NCBI RefSeq assembly: GCF_035222375.1
Contig: NC_085887.1
Span: forward strand, 3,447,501-3,511,500
Direction: 5' to 3'
Origin: Podospora pseudocomata
Lineage: Eukaryota > Ascomycota > Sordariomycetes > Sordariales > Podosporaceae
Length of the DNA: 64,000 nucleotides
Below the pieces are notes generated by a model. That model saw only the letters and a program-made list of their open reading frames with translations, had not been told where the DNA came from and ran no database searches. Below, one piece after another: positions 44,508 through 55,736 of this stretch; the stretch's first letter is position 1, and every line of letters starts with the position of its first letter. Made by a program: the position numbers and the translations under genes.

Positions 44508-47246
44508 ATGGCCGATCAGCACCAACATACCCAGCAGCAGTTTGCTCCACCCACCTATGCCTCGCTTGAGGTGCCCTTTGCGCCCCCTGTCCACCGCAAT
44601 GCCCTGCCAGAAACACGCATTGCCGAGCCTGGTCCGAAGAAGAAGGGCAAGCGAAAGTCCAACGCTGCCGAAGGAGATGCCAATGGGACGACAGACTCTC
44701 CCAAGGAAAAGAAGCAGCGCATCTCCCGCTCCTGTGATCAATGCCATGGCAAACGTATGAAATGCAGTGGCTTCAAGCCATGCAACAACTGCACCAAGCG
44801 CGACAGGGCGTGTACCTATGACAGACCCTATATCAGGGGCATTGCAAAGACACCACCCCCTCCTCCCGCCGATGGCCAAGCCCGTAACCTCGCCCAGCCA
44901 GTTGACGAGTTTGGGAGGGAAGTCCGTGACAGAAGCTGGGCTCTACGTGCCTGTGATCTCTGTCGAACTCAAAAGGTGTCTTGCTCGGGCAAGCTACCAT
45001 GCGAGAACTGCTTCAACAGCCGTGTTGCATGCACCTTCAAGCTACGTGCAAAACAACGAGACTCGATGCCACCGGGCGAGGGCGGTGAGGAAGGCGAAGG
45101 CGAGGGTGAGGCCTCAGAAGCAGAGGCTGATGAAACAGAGCTGCAGGAGAACGACTCTACTGAATATGGAGGTACATTCGCAGTCAGGCGCATTCCACTT
45201 CAGGATCACGAGAACTACATGCTCACAAATCGATATGCGGATCCCGAGACACCACCCCTGGCTTTTCTTCACAAAGCCTGGGAGAGGATGGCCCGCTACC
45301 AGAAAATACCCACTAGCTACGGACAAGAATATGGTGTTCCTGGCGACCTCGTCATGCCGCCTAGTGACCAGCCTTTCGACACTACGTTGCCGCTGGCTTT
45401 TCCTGAGAGTCCGGCCAAATGGTTCGAGATGCTCAACGCTTTTCAGAACGGCTGGACCGAGACCTTTCACTTTCTACACCGGCCCACCGTCAAGTCCTGG
45501 TTGGAAAGGGTATGGAAGAACTGGACTGCAAACTCACCCCTGGAGAAGGATCTCGGCCCGGCAAAAGCCACCATTGCGCTCATGTGCATGTCTATTGGCA
45601 CAATGTTTTACGACCGACCATGGCGAGAAGCCGTTAGACAAAAGATGTGGGATCGTCTCTGGACGCTCAACATGGGAGACCAACTGTTCCTGGCAACCAT
45701 TCGTCTCACAGACTCTGAGCCGGGCCCACCAAAGCTGGAATCCATCCAAGCTCGTCTCCTCCAAGTCCTGTATCTCCTTTGCACATGTCGGCTGAGCCAA
45801 GCTTGGTATATCTTTGGCAATGCCGTCCACATGCTGACTCAGCTCGGCCTCCATCGCAGACGAGGCCGAAATCGAGGCCTGGGTCGGGATATGACAGTCA
45901 ACCCAGATTACGCAAAGATCCAGTGCGAGAGGCGCACGTTTTGGACCGCCTACATCATTGACAAGGAAATTTCGTTGATGTGTGGAAGGCCCTGCCATTT
46001 TTCCAATGAAGCAGTTGACCAGGAGTTCCCGGATCCTGTCAACGACGAAGATATGGGTCCCGAAGGCCCTTTCCGGCCACACCTGGGCGACTGTTACTTG
46101 GAGGCTGGCACTGAGCAGGCCAAGTTGAACCAGATCATCGATAAGATTATGCGAGACGTGTACACGTTTCGCGAGATACCCGATGACTGGAGGTTGGAGA
46201 GCGCTACACGACTAGGGAACGAGTTGGAACAGTGGAAAGAGCAGCTACCCTTCATGATGTGCCATCTCAAGCCTTCCATGTTGCACACTATTTTCCGTCG
46301 ACAGTCCACTCTCTTGACCCTGGCTCATTGCCACGCCGCCATTCTCGTCTATCGTCCGTTCATGACAGCACCATACTCGGCCGATGCCGAAAAGAAACAG
46401 GCTGCCGATTCTGCTGTGCGCAAACTGCTTGACGCCGCTCGTATAGCTTTGAATATGTGCCTCGCATTGGCTAGAGATCAGGAGAAGAGGGACAAGAGCC
46501 ACTTCCAGTCCATTTTCTTCGCGCACCACGTCTGCTTCTGCGCAGCCGCCGTTATTTTCCTTCTCCCGCACATCCGAACTCGGCAAGCCATGTACGGAGG
46601 CACTCACTTTAGGGGATACGGCAAGATGGACTCCTTACTCACCGAGACCGCAGAAAAGGCTATTGGCGCGCTCTTGAAACAAACAAATCGCTATTCGCCC
46701 TCGCGTAGATGGGCCATCATCTTGGAAGAGCTTCGAGATGAGGCGGCTCGCCAAGTGACTGGGGCTGGACGAACGCCGGCGGAACAGAGTCAGGCCCAGG
46801 CTCAGGTTGCAGGGCAAGGCCAGGGGGGCAGTGATGATGCGGATGCCCAATCTCCCAATGAGCAACTCTTGGAAGATGCATTACGTGCCCATTGGGAAGC
46901 TGATTTGGCCCGTCATGCTCTCCCGAATCATCCACCTGTTGAAGTTGCTGAACCACCGCCTCCCCCATTGGTATACCGTCTGTGGGACAAATGGAAAACG
47001 ACCGATTGGATTGATCTTGATTCTGCGGTAAGTTGATCAGATCTTTCCCAGGCTGTTGACTGACAAGGTTGCCAGGCGTTTGGGCCGATTTCCAATTTTG
47101 AGCCTCTAACTCCTCCTCCTCCTCCTCCTCCTCCTCCAGCACCACAGCCTGCACCTCAACCAGGACAGCAGTCAGCAAACGAGCCAGCGCAACCACCACC
47201 CCAGCCAGCACCGCAACAAGGCCCCGTTCAGAACCCAGTTCAGTAA
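44508..47246 (+). CDS. Fungal transcription factor with two tandem Zn2Cys6 clusters
   Basis: Exons are 44508-47027 and 47076-47246, giving 896 residues. Two complete binuclear zinc clusters are present: C76-x2-C-x6-C-x5-C-x2-C-x6-C102 and C149-x2-C-x6-C-x5-C-x2-C-x6-C175. Basic stretches (PKKKGKRK, KEKKQR) precede the first. An acidic linker follows, then the fungal-specific regulatory domain (about 300-700; KSWLERVWKNWTANSPLEKD, QVLYLLCTCRLSQAWYIFGNAVHM, RRTFWTAYIIDKEISLMCGRP). The second exon encodes a Pro/Gln-rich tail (PPPPPPPPPP, QPAPQPGQQ), typical of activation regions. Most family members have only one cluster. The pathway it controls is unknown. Confidence 0.92.
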
Positions 47247-47326
47247 TGTTTGGTAATATTGACTCGCTAGCAGCTCTTAACTCCTATAATACAGTCCCAA
47301 ATACACCTATCAACCACCAGCTAGGC

Positions 47327-47722
47327 TTAGCTCGAGCTTTCCGACGATGGCGAGATCTCATCCATCAAGGTGTCAACTTCATCCTTCACTGCTCGGGCCC
47401 GGCTCAAGATGTCGGCCATGTTCAGCCCTTTCAGCAGCCGATCCTGGATTTCTCCGTTGCTGTGGAGATATTTTTGCAGCGAGTAAGAGGGTTCGCTGGT
47501 TGTTGTTCTTCTTCGGCAATATCAGTATCGGCATTCCTTGGAAGTCAGAATCAAGTCAACTTACTCATCACCGGACAGCTGAAGGCCTGGTCCCATTCTT
47601 TGCGACATTTTGAGTTTTGTTTTGGGAGGCAAATTATCTTTCTTCTCAGCTGCTTGGTGGCTGCTCAGGCGTGTGTTGGTTGGTTTGACGGTTTGGAAGT
47701 CTGTGTTTCTTGAGGAAACCAT
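47327..47722 (-). CDS. Small spliced gene, 113-residue helical protein
   Basis: Not visible as one open frame. Exons are 47722-47565 and 47510-47327, with a GTAAGT donor, a 54-nt intron and an AAG acceptor. The combined length is exactly 114 codons with a stop. The protein starts MVSSRNTDFQTVK; an internal Met (MSQRMGPGLQLSGDE) could also serve as start, giving 74 residues. The second exon encodes SEPSYSLQKYLHSNGEIQD and then a likely coiled helix (LLKGLNMADILSRARAVKDEV) with an acidic Ser-rich end. The donor consensus, preserved frame and amphipathic helix argue for a real gene. I do not recognise the family. It is convergent with the Zn2Cys6 gene; the stops are 80 bp apart. Confidence 0.65.
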
Positions 47723-48932
47723 CGCCTTTTATCTGTTGGACTCCATCTTGTTATTCCTATTCTCATGAGGTTACCTGGCGTTCTTGGTGATCCTTTTGGG
47801 AAGCTTGGTCGCATATTGACGCGCTCTATCCAGTATCACGCGTTTGAGCACATGGAGAACAAGTGTTCGACCCTTGAACAAGCGCCCTGAATGGCACACG
47901 ACTCATCTTTACCACGACATGCTCTGCCTGACGAGGCTGTGATGTCTCTGAGTTGGCGGTTTGGCCATTACATGTTCGGTTCAGGACGCGGGTTGCTGTT
48001 CGCAATTGAGCGCGTCTGATCAAGGGACCGGCCCTATCCTTTCACCTGGTTTCTCCGAATCTTTTGTCGGCTCTCCAAGTCCCTGACTTTGGGCCCTGTG
48101 CGTCATCGCCGGATCAATTCGATGCGAGGTATCTCTTGCATTAACACCACGCTGCCGAGCCGGCCGATTGGGAATAGTGTTGGTCCCTTCCCCGCTCTCA
48201 GCCTTATCTACAGTCCCAGAAGATCCTCAAGTGACAGGAGATCTGTCGCATTTGAGCACTTGGAAGTACTTGCGCACGCATAGCCACCGCTGGGGAATGC
48301 AGATGGATAGGCATACCACTAGGCACGCGCGTGGTTTTCCCTGTTGGGCCTGTACTGCGTGTCATCGGATGTCCTGTCCAATGCTTGAACGGCCTTGGGG
48401 TGGTTCAACTCTGCCGATGCATGCGCCCCGAGTGGGAGCACGCCATTGGAGAAAGCGTGCTCTGATCTTCTCGGGAGCCGGAGGAAAGGTGTGTAATAGC
48501 AAGCCCCGAGTTCTGCTTCTTCTCCGCATTTGCGCAAACGGATCGCAGCTCATGTATATAATGCCGTCTCGGAGTCATGGTTTTCTACAATGGAGACTTG
48601 CTTCTTCCTCAGGCCCAGCTGAGGTTATTTGGGTTCGACATCACATTTGAAGCATTATTGACACGCATCAGTTCATTTTGTGGTCCAGCACTCGGACTGC
48701 TACTCGGCTCAACACAATCCTTTCTTCGGCCAACTTCCCCTCACTTATAAGCCATCGTCACGACCTCATCGGGTTGTGTGACCCCCGCCAGTATCAACAC
48801 CCGCACTCAGAACAAAGCTTCAGACACAGAAACCCAGCCGAACAGAGATTCACCACCGTTACGTATGGCCTGAATCTCATGTCACGAGATCCAGGGTCCT
48901 CAGCGTAGAACAGATTCGACCCTGTCAACTTC
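47723..48932. other. Intergenic, promoter of the C2H2-like gene and small gene
   Basis: About 1.2 kb between divergent starts. The open frames here lack family features. Nothing else was seen. Confidence 0.5.
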
Positions 48933-50189
48933 ATGGCATCCCGCGGCTCAAGTCACCCGACACCTTCGGAGTTATTCCTCGCAAAGAAAAAGAAAGAGAT
49001 TCTAGACAGATCTATGGCTCTCATCCTCAAGAAATTGGACGAATGCCTTGAAAACCCCGTTCCAACAGCACCAAGGCGCCGTGTGGCGAAGCGGGCGAGA
49101 GACGACCAGGACACTGCTGCTGTTGACGACCGCGTCGCTGCCGGCGCCGCCACCACCACCACCGACGACGCTATCGACACGCGAAACAAGAAGAAGCTGA
49201 AGCAAGACCCGGCAGCGGGACGCCGGTTCGCCTGTCCGTTCTTTAAGCACAACGCGGCAAAGTACAAGCATGTCAAGACCTGCTGTGGCCCCGGGTGGAA
49301 GGACGTCCACCGGGTGAAGGAGCATCTATATCGTCGCCACTCGGCTAAGAACTCTTGCGCGAGGTGCTTTGAGCAGTTTGAGGATGAGGCCGCTCTCAAG
49401 GATCACCAGCGGTCTGAGGAGCCGTGCAAGCTTGAGAAGCACAATATACCTGATGTCATCACGGAGGAAAAGGACAAGCTCTTGCACGCTAGGGCCAAGG
49501 CTGGGCTTTCTGAGGAGGATAAGTGGCGGGAGATGTATCGGATTCTCTTCCCTGGCGAGAGGGTTCCATCTCCCTACTATGATGACTCGGATGGGACAGG
49601 CCCGGATAACGAGAATGGAGGGTCGTCCAGAAACTGGGAGGAGTTCAAGACGTTTGCCCGGCAGGAGGTACCCAGACTGATCAAGCCTCTGTTGCAGCAG
49701 TACATCGATAAGTACTTTGAGGACTTTGCAGAGAAGATGAACCAAAAGTCGATTGAGGTCGCCAAGGTGGTGGAAAGCCAGGTCCTGCGCACCTGGATCT
49801 TTAGGGAGGAGCAGCAGCATCTGTTCCCGCCCGGAGGTGCAGCGCCGTCGTCTCCTCCGCCGTCGGTTTCCGCCCGGGCATCCAGCCCAGAGGTCGATGT
49901 GAAGCCTGCGAGTTACAATGAAGTGATGGATGAGTGGAGGGACAACCCACACAGCGGAGAGTTCTGGGCTGACATGATGAGCGGACCTCTTTCTCTGGAC
50001 AATTTCTTGGCTGATGCGAGCCACATGGGCCTGGGCTGTGGGAATGATATCTTCAGCGCTGACTCGGCCTACTTTACGAATCCTGTCTCAGACAGGGAGA
50101 TCACTTCCAGCTCTGGCCTGCATCAGGTTGCTGGGGCTGTTATGGGTGCTGCTGTTGGCGCTGCTCCGATGTACCCGCGATATTTGTAG
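48933..50189 (+). CDS. C2H2-like zinc-finger protein of an ascomycete-specific type
   Basis: A single-exon gene of 418 residues. After a basic, Thr-rich N-terminus the zinc region spans about 95-170: RFACPFFKHNAAKYK, TCCGPGWKDVHRVKEHLYRRHS, then CARCFEQFEDEAALKDHQRSEEPC. This Cys-His pattern (FACPxxK, RVKEHLYRRH, CxRCxxxF) is common in filamentous ascomycetes, where many paralogues occur. A Glu-rich middle contains a long helix (RQEVPRLIKPLLQQYIDKYFEDFAEKM). The C-terminus is Ser/Pro-rich. It is probably a nuclear DNA-binding protein. Target unknown. Confidence 0.85.
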   Translation: MASRGSSHPTPSELFLAKKKKEILDRSMALILKKLDECLENPVPTAPRRRVAKRARDDQDTAAVDDRVAAGAATTTTDDAIDTRNKKKLKQDPAAGRRFACPFFKHNAAKYKHVKTCCGPGWKDVHRVKEHLYRRHSAKNSCARCFEQFEDEAALKDHQRSEEPCKLEKHNIPDVITEEKDKLLHARAKAGLSEEDKWREMYRILFPGERVPSPYYDDSDGTGPDNENGGSSRNWEEFKTFARQEVPRLIKPLLQQYIDKYFEDFAEKMNQKSIEVAKVVESQVLRTWIFREEQQHLFPPGGAAPSSPPPSVSARASSPEVDVKPASYNEVMDEWRDNPHSGEFWADMMSGPLSLDNFLADASHMGLGCGNDIFSADSAYFTNPVSDREITSSSGLHQVAGAVMGAAVGAAPMYPRYL

Positions 50190-51532
50190 GTCATTGTCGG
50201 TCTGTTTGGCGTGTTCCACATGCTTGTCCATCTCATTGCCTCGATCATTCGTGTCTCCTATTCTTCGTCATGTCATTTGCAATGGACCGGGGGGACACTC
50301 ATTATTGGGTATCATGCCGAGATTTTTCCTTTTGTTTTCTTTTACTTTGTTGATCAGGAAAGTGGTATCAGTACGATAGTTGAACATCATGCAAGGCTTT
50401 TCTTGACCATCATCCTCATGAACCAACCAAACAACCCAATCGCTCCATCACCTACCCCTCCATTTCAGCCCCCAACTCCCGTCACTCTCATGAACTACCC
50501 CTCCCCCACATAATCTTTTTACACGTCCGTATCTTATCACATTCAGCAGGCTTCCCGGCCGCATCCCTCGCGGCCAGCTGCCTTAGCTCTGAAGAGATAT
50601 ATATATCAAGGCATCTATTGCATCATTCTACCCGGTCCTCCCGGCCATCCGGCTGGCTGAGGAGCGACAGGAAAGATGTTTATTGCATGAAAGGCATGAA
50701 TGGCCAGATTAAATTGGCTTGGGCGATTGGAGTTCGCGGAGGGGGCGAAGGAGATGGCACCACGTCACCCCACCGTTCATGTCTACCACCACAACAACAG
50801 CAACAACAACGACAACCACCACGAAAGAACCTGGACACGGCAAATTAGGATATCACAAAGCCAGTGTGAGACAACTACATTAAAATTCGGTCAGTCAAGG
50901 CTGTTTAATTGGTTCCACTTGCGAGCATCATACAAATGCCGTGACGCAGAATGCTGTGAGGAAAGGTCTCCAAAGTCCCGGAACTGAAAGTGGGGGGATG
51001 GGTACGTTACGGCAGATGCAGAGATCCTTCCTCAGATCCCTCTATACGACACCTCTGCAGATGGAACACCTTGTTTCAGCTTGCATGCGGTGCTGACTTT
51101 GATGGCAAATGCGGGGGACAGTCTCCCCCTCATTTTGCCACCAAGAGGCCAAGTTCCATCGTGACAGTGAGCGTGATGAGATAGAGGGGAGATGAGGCTC
51201 TGCTGTCAGTTGGGAGGTGATTATACAGCTAGGAAGCTAGTAAGCGAGGAAGATGATGTTTGCGCAAAAGCGCAGAGGAGGAGCTTGCTTATCACCATTT
51301 CGCTGGCCATAACCACAGCAATCACGGGACGGACCTTCTGATCAACGAAACACTGCCCTGCGGAGGTGGGGTGGTGACACAACTTCACACAGCTCACACA
51401 ACCCACTCGATCACCACTTCCCGCACCATTCCCGGTGTTATATGCGGATGGTGTATGTAACAGGTAGCGACCACCATGAGCACTAGTTCCACCCCCAGGA
51501 AACAAGCTACGATGGGTGCCCACACTCATAAA
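50190..51532. other. Long intergenic region upstream of tRNA-Asp
   Basis: About 1.3 kb. It contains an AT dinucleotide run near 50598 and a CAA/CAG-rich trinucleotide tract at about 50790-50825. Short open frames only. No gene was found. Confidence 0.5.
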
Positions 51533-51619
51533 TCTTCCGTAGTATAGTGGTCAGTATGTGAGCTTGTCATCTCTCAGTTGTCAACGCTCGAGACCCGGGT
51601 TCAATTCCCGGCGGGAGAG
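51533..51619 (+). tRNA. tRNA-Asp (GTC) with a 15-nt intron
   Basis: Acceptor TCTTCCG pairs with CGGGAGA (one G-U), discriminator G. T-arm is CCGGG-TTCAATT-CCCGG. Anticodon stem TGAGC/GCTCG; removing a 15-nt intron after position 37 leaves the 7-nt loop TTGTCAC with anticodon GTC. The intron itself ends with a copy of TTGTCA. A T-tract follows at 51635-51646. Confidence 0.93.
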
Positions 51620-52014
51620 TAAACCACACTTAGCTTTTGGTGATTTTTACATCACACCCCTGCTGTGGGAGAGATATTGTTGTTGAGAAGTTTTGTTTTG
51701 TTTATTTGCCGGCGTAGGTGGCAAAACAAATAAAGTGTGTCGACGGCGATTCGGGGTATGAATAAGAAAAGGGGCTTTCAGGGGTCATAAACGCCTCCCT
51801 CGCACTATTTTGCTATCAAGGCAAACAGTGTTTCTTTTTAAAACTTTCCTCTTGATGTTTCCAGCTCTTCATTGAACTGTGATTCCCCAAAGGACAAAAC
51901 GTTATGCCCGCGAGTCAAGTCCAAAAGTGTCAACACCGAAAAAAAAAAGGAGGGACCCCTTACCACAAAAAAACCCACACCCCAGGACACACCAAAAGTG
52001 AAAAATATTCATCT
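51620..52014. other. Spacer between tRNA-Asp and tRNA-Ser
   Basis: About 395 bases of A/T-rich DNA with Pol III stop-like T and A runs facing both tRNAs. No gene. Confidence 0.5.
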
Positions 52015-52096
52015 CGACGTGGGCCTGATTCGAACAGACGCTCCCGAAGGAACAAGATTTCTAGTCTTGCGCGTTAGACCACTCCGCCACCACGCC
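52015..52096 (-). tRNA. tRNA-Ser (AGA)
   Basis: An 82-nt type II tRNA. Acceptor GGCGTGG/CCACGTC, discriminator G. Anticodon arm CAAGA-CTAGAAA-TCTTG gives anticodon AGA. A long variable arm with a TTCG-capped stem follows. T-arm is GTCTG-TTCGAAT-CAGGC. A TTTTT stop lies just downstream on the transcribed strand. No intron. Confidence 0.95.
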
Positions 52097-52623
52097 TCTT
52101 GTTTGATGAAGCTTGCTCCCAGAATATCGCCACATCACCAACCGGTCAAATGGTACAAACTGGCGGTAGCGAGGATATATGAAAGCACTTTGGATTTTCC
52201 TTTCATCTTCACAACATCAATATTACACCAGCGGGAACAGACTGGGACGAAAAAGAAAAGCGAGGCCAAGCGAGTCGCGCACAACCATCAGTCACGACAC
52301 CTGCCTGAAAGGACCTTGTTCAGACCCAACGTCGTTGCTCATGTTGTGGCAACCGCGAAGCGCCCAGGGGCGAAGAGAAACTACTTCGCTGATAGAGGCG
52401 AGAAATGGGGTGATATATCAATTGTTCAATAGCTTGCGTCCTCGTCGTAATAGTGAGTCACAGGCCTGAATGTGTTGACTGTTCTCTCTTATGAAGAGGG
52501 GACAGCGACACTGACAGCAGGCGGGTGTGCATAACAAGAGTAAGGAGAGGCACCGATTCATATGCAGCTCAACATTTGCTTGAAACAGAAAATATAACCA
52601 AAACAAAAGCCTCTGAAATGCCC
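52097..52623. other. Intergenic between tRNA-Ser and permease stop
   Basis: About 530 bases without a recognisable gene; the right part is probably the permease 3' untranslated region. Confidence 0.45.
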
Positions 52624-54880
52624 TTAATACTTCTGCCCGTGACCCTGATACCCCTGTTGTTGGTTCTGGTTCAGCACGTTCCCACTCCCACTCCCATAGT
52701 TGTTCCCAGTAGCATACCCTCCACCCCCATTCCCATAACTATCATCCACTGGCACCTCCCCCTCCCAGAACCCTCCCTGCTGCGGTCCCTCCGGCTTCCC
52801 GGACCCCCGACCCTCTTCCTCATCCCCAGTCCAAACCCTCCACTTGAACCGAATGATCTCATAAATCTGCACCAGCTGCGGCTGCCCCTGAGCACCCCCT
52901 TGCTGCTGAGCTTGACCTTGCCCTTGTGATCCAGCCCAAAAGATAGGCGTCCTCACCACCTCCCACACAACTCCCTCTCTCACCCTCTTTTGCCACAGCC
53001 AAACCCTAAAGCCAACCCAGTAGAGTGCCGCCGCTACTAATACTGCCATGGCAGTCATCTGCGGCGCAAACCAATCCACCCTGTCACTCGAGTGAGCAAT
53101 ATATCTCTGCGCAGGATCATAGACCCAAATCATGACAAGCGGCACAATGTTGGTAACAGTAAAGATGACCGCCGCAATGACCCCCACGACATGCGGAATG
53201 GGGGACTTGTACCGCCAGTTTGATCCAGGCCACAAACGAAGATACAGCATCCCCACCCCAATACACGAAAACCAAATCACATCCAGGCCGTAAGCATACG
53301 CCATCAACAGAAGCGAATAACCCGGTAGATGCGAGAACACCACACTGTCAGTCGACAACATGGCGGCAAGGATTAGAACAGAAGTAACAGTCCAGTGCAA
53401 CGCCAAAGCTGCAGCGGGTGACTTTTCCGTATGCAAGAACCCACCGGCTTGATGGTCTGGGATGCGTCTGAACCCATGGCGAAAGGTGAACTCATAGGAA
53501 GAAGCAAGATAAATGCTGCCAGGGAGAACACCTTCCTTGGCAACTTCTTGCTTGACACGGGCGGCGGTGAAAGTGAAAACAATGACGTTCCCGATAGCAG
53601 ATAGGGCGCGGAGCGAGCCGCAGGCGGCCTTGATTTTGCTTTCAGCAACGCCAGACCCGACGGTGCGCTTGAAGAAATTGAAGGCAATGTCGAGGTCAGC
53701 TGTGAAGAGGTCTGCTTTGGGGATGTTGGCGGCCTTTGTAAGTGATTGTTAGCTTAAGAGAACAGAGCTGACGCCAAAAAAAGGAGAGGATATCTTACAT
53801 AGAGAATGGTGATGGTCATAAAGAGGCAGCAAATAAACAGCACTCCGTAACCCGATGTTCGGGCAAAGTTCTTGTGCGGTGCCTTGATCTCAGCCAGAAC
53901 CTATCATTTGTTAGTTGTTACCTGGGTTTTGATAGCAGATTCAACAAGTTAACATACGTAGTTGGCCTGATGAAATCCGCCAAAAGGGAAAATTGCGTAG
54001 ATCATTGCCTCTGCATACTTGTAAACTCCCCATTGAGTGTTATCGGCTCTCTTCAAGGATGTGCTCGAATCAAAGTTGTCTCTTGCCACATCCAGATTTA
54101 GCCAACGAAGTCCAAAGATGACCATGATGACAAGCATAGTCACTTTAAGAGAGCCTAAAACGTTGTTGAGACGGATACCCCATTTTCGAGACATGCTGTG
54201 GAGTAGACAAGAGAAGGTATTGACAGCCAGAGCAATGGCCACCATTCGGCCGGCTGTTTGGCTGGTGTCTGATGCCTGAAGGACGGCAGCAGCAAAAGCA
54301 ATCGAGTTGGTCGCCGTGTTGCCAAAGACAAGGAAGGATACTCCGAACAGACATGTGGCCAGAAACCGAGGAAGTTTGAGGAAGTAGTTCAACTAGACTT
54401 TGTCAGCTATTTGTTCAAAATAATCTCGTGAAGCGTAAGACTTACATAGGGCAGTTCACCTCCACTTCTTGGGGTTGAAATCTTTGTACCATCCGGTCTC
54501 TGCCACCTTGGGACTGTCAAGCCCAACTCGATATAGAGAATGATACCCGATAAGGCGACAGCAACACCGAAAAGCCACAGCAGTAGGGTAACGGCAACAC
54601 TCTGGGTATTGTAGAAAATCTGCGACGAAGCGTTGAAGATTCCAGATCCGATCATGCGGTTGAATATCAGGCAGAGTACCGAGAAGCGACCCAGACTGTC
54701 TTTCTCTGATGGGATCTCTTCGACAATGGCGTCATGGTCTTCTCTTGCTTCATAAAGAGCTTGTTGATCTTGGGGATCCAATCCTGGGGCCCAGTCTGGG
54801 GCCTCTGGTGGAGGTTGAGCCTGATTGAAGCCAAATCCTGTGCTCGGATCCGGCTCGGCCGTGGCTGTTTGTTGATACAT
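52624..54880 (-). CDS. High-affinity methionine permease-like APC transporter
   Basis: Exons are 54880-54446, 54392-53958, 53900-53799 and 53733-52624, giving 693 residues; three introns of 53-65 nt. After a Pro-rich cytoplasmic N-terminus, the first span carries the APC signature FNRMIGSGIFNASSQIF. LLLWLFGVAVALSGIILYIELG and GGELPYLNYFLKLPRFLATC follow, then further hydrophobic segments to about residue 560. About twelve spans can be counted. The last 120 residues are hydrophilic and rich in Gln, Gly and Asn. The sequence is closest in style to the fungal MUP1-type methionine permeases of the LAT group. Substrate is inferred from that likeness. Confidence 0.88.
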
Positions 54881-55736
54881 GGTGTAATACTGCTATATCA
54901 AAGGTAAAGCCACCACCATGGCAGCCTTGAGTCGTGATATGTTGTCCAGAATCAGGGTGAACGGATCTTGGGCATCTGGGGTACCCAGAGCTTATGGGAG
55001 ACAGGACATCGTCTCAGCTCTTCTTCTTGGATGCGGGGGAGCTCAGTCTTGTTCACTTCAAGTGGTCGCTCAGAGCCTTGTCTGGTCACCAGAGCAAAAC
55101 TCGCCATGCCCGCCATAGACACCGAGAGAGCACAGGCATGGGCTGCCTCCTGCATGACGTGTTAGCAAATGAGCCACTGTGTTTTAGAATTATTGACTAA
55201 CACCGGGAGCCGATTGAACTCGGTGCAGACGAGCGATGCCATGATGAGAAGTGAAGCGGGATTTCCTGGTTCTAGACCTTCAGCTGAAGCCAGCCAGAGC
55301 TGCGCCGTCCAGTGCTTTCAGCCACCCGCATCGGTAGGCGCATCTGGAACCCGGTGACCGGCTTAGTTTTGAAAGCCTCCGAGGGAATCTGCCTTGCGAC
55401 GCTGCAAGTTGCTGTCTGTGCCTGGGCCGATGCCTGCGCCTCCTGCGATATTCGATTGATGTTAAGCGGATTCTTTGGATTTCCAGGGCGGACGACGGAA
55501 AATGCCATGTTTACGTTAACAAGGCTCCAGGTGAGCAATGCCGGGAAGGAAAGAATGCGGGGTGCGTCTCTTCCCTCTTTCGTCTCCTCGTCCTTTCCTC
55601 TCTGCTTTCCCGCTCCACTGAAGGGCTAGGGCCGTTTAACTGAGCCCCTCCCACCTGCCCATCTTGTCTATGCTCCCCACACCTATGGACCTGTCTTTGA
55701 TCTGTCTGCATTCCGTGCTTCGATCCATGCGGAGCG
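54881..55736. other. Divergent promoter, permease and unknown gene
   Basis: About 860 bases between divergent starts. Only short open frames without family features. Nothing supported. Confidence 0.5.

Noticed and set aside
47246-47713. 155-codon frame on plus after the Zn2Cys6 gene
   Set aside because: It is antisense to the two-exon small gene, whose splice sites and protein are more convincing.
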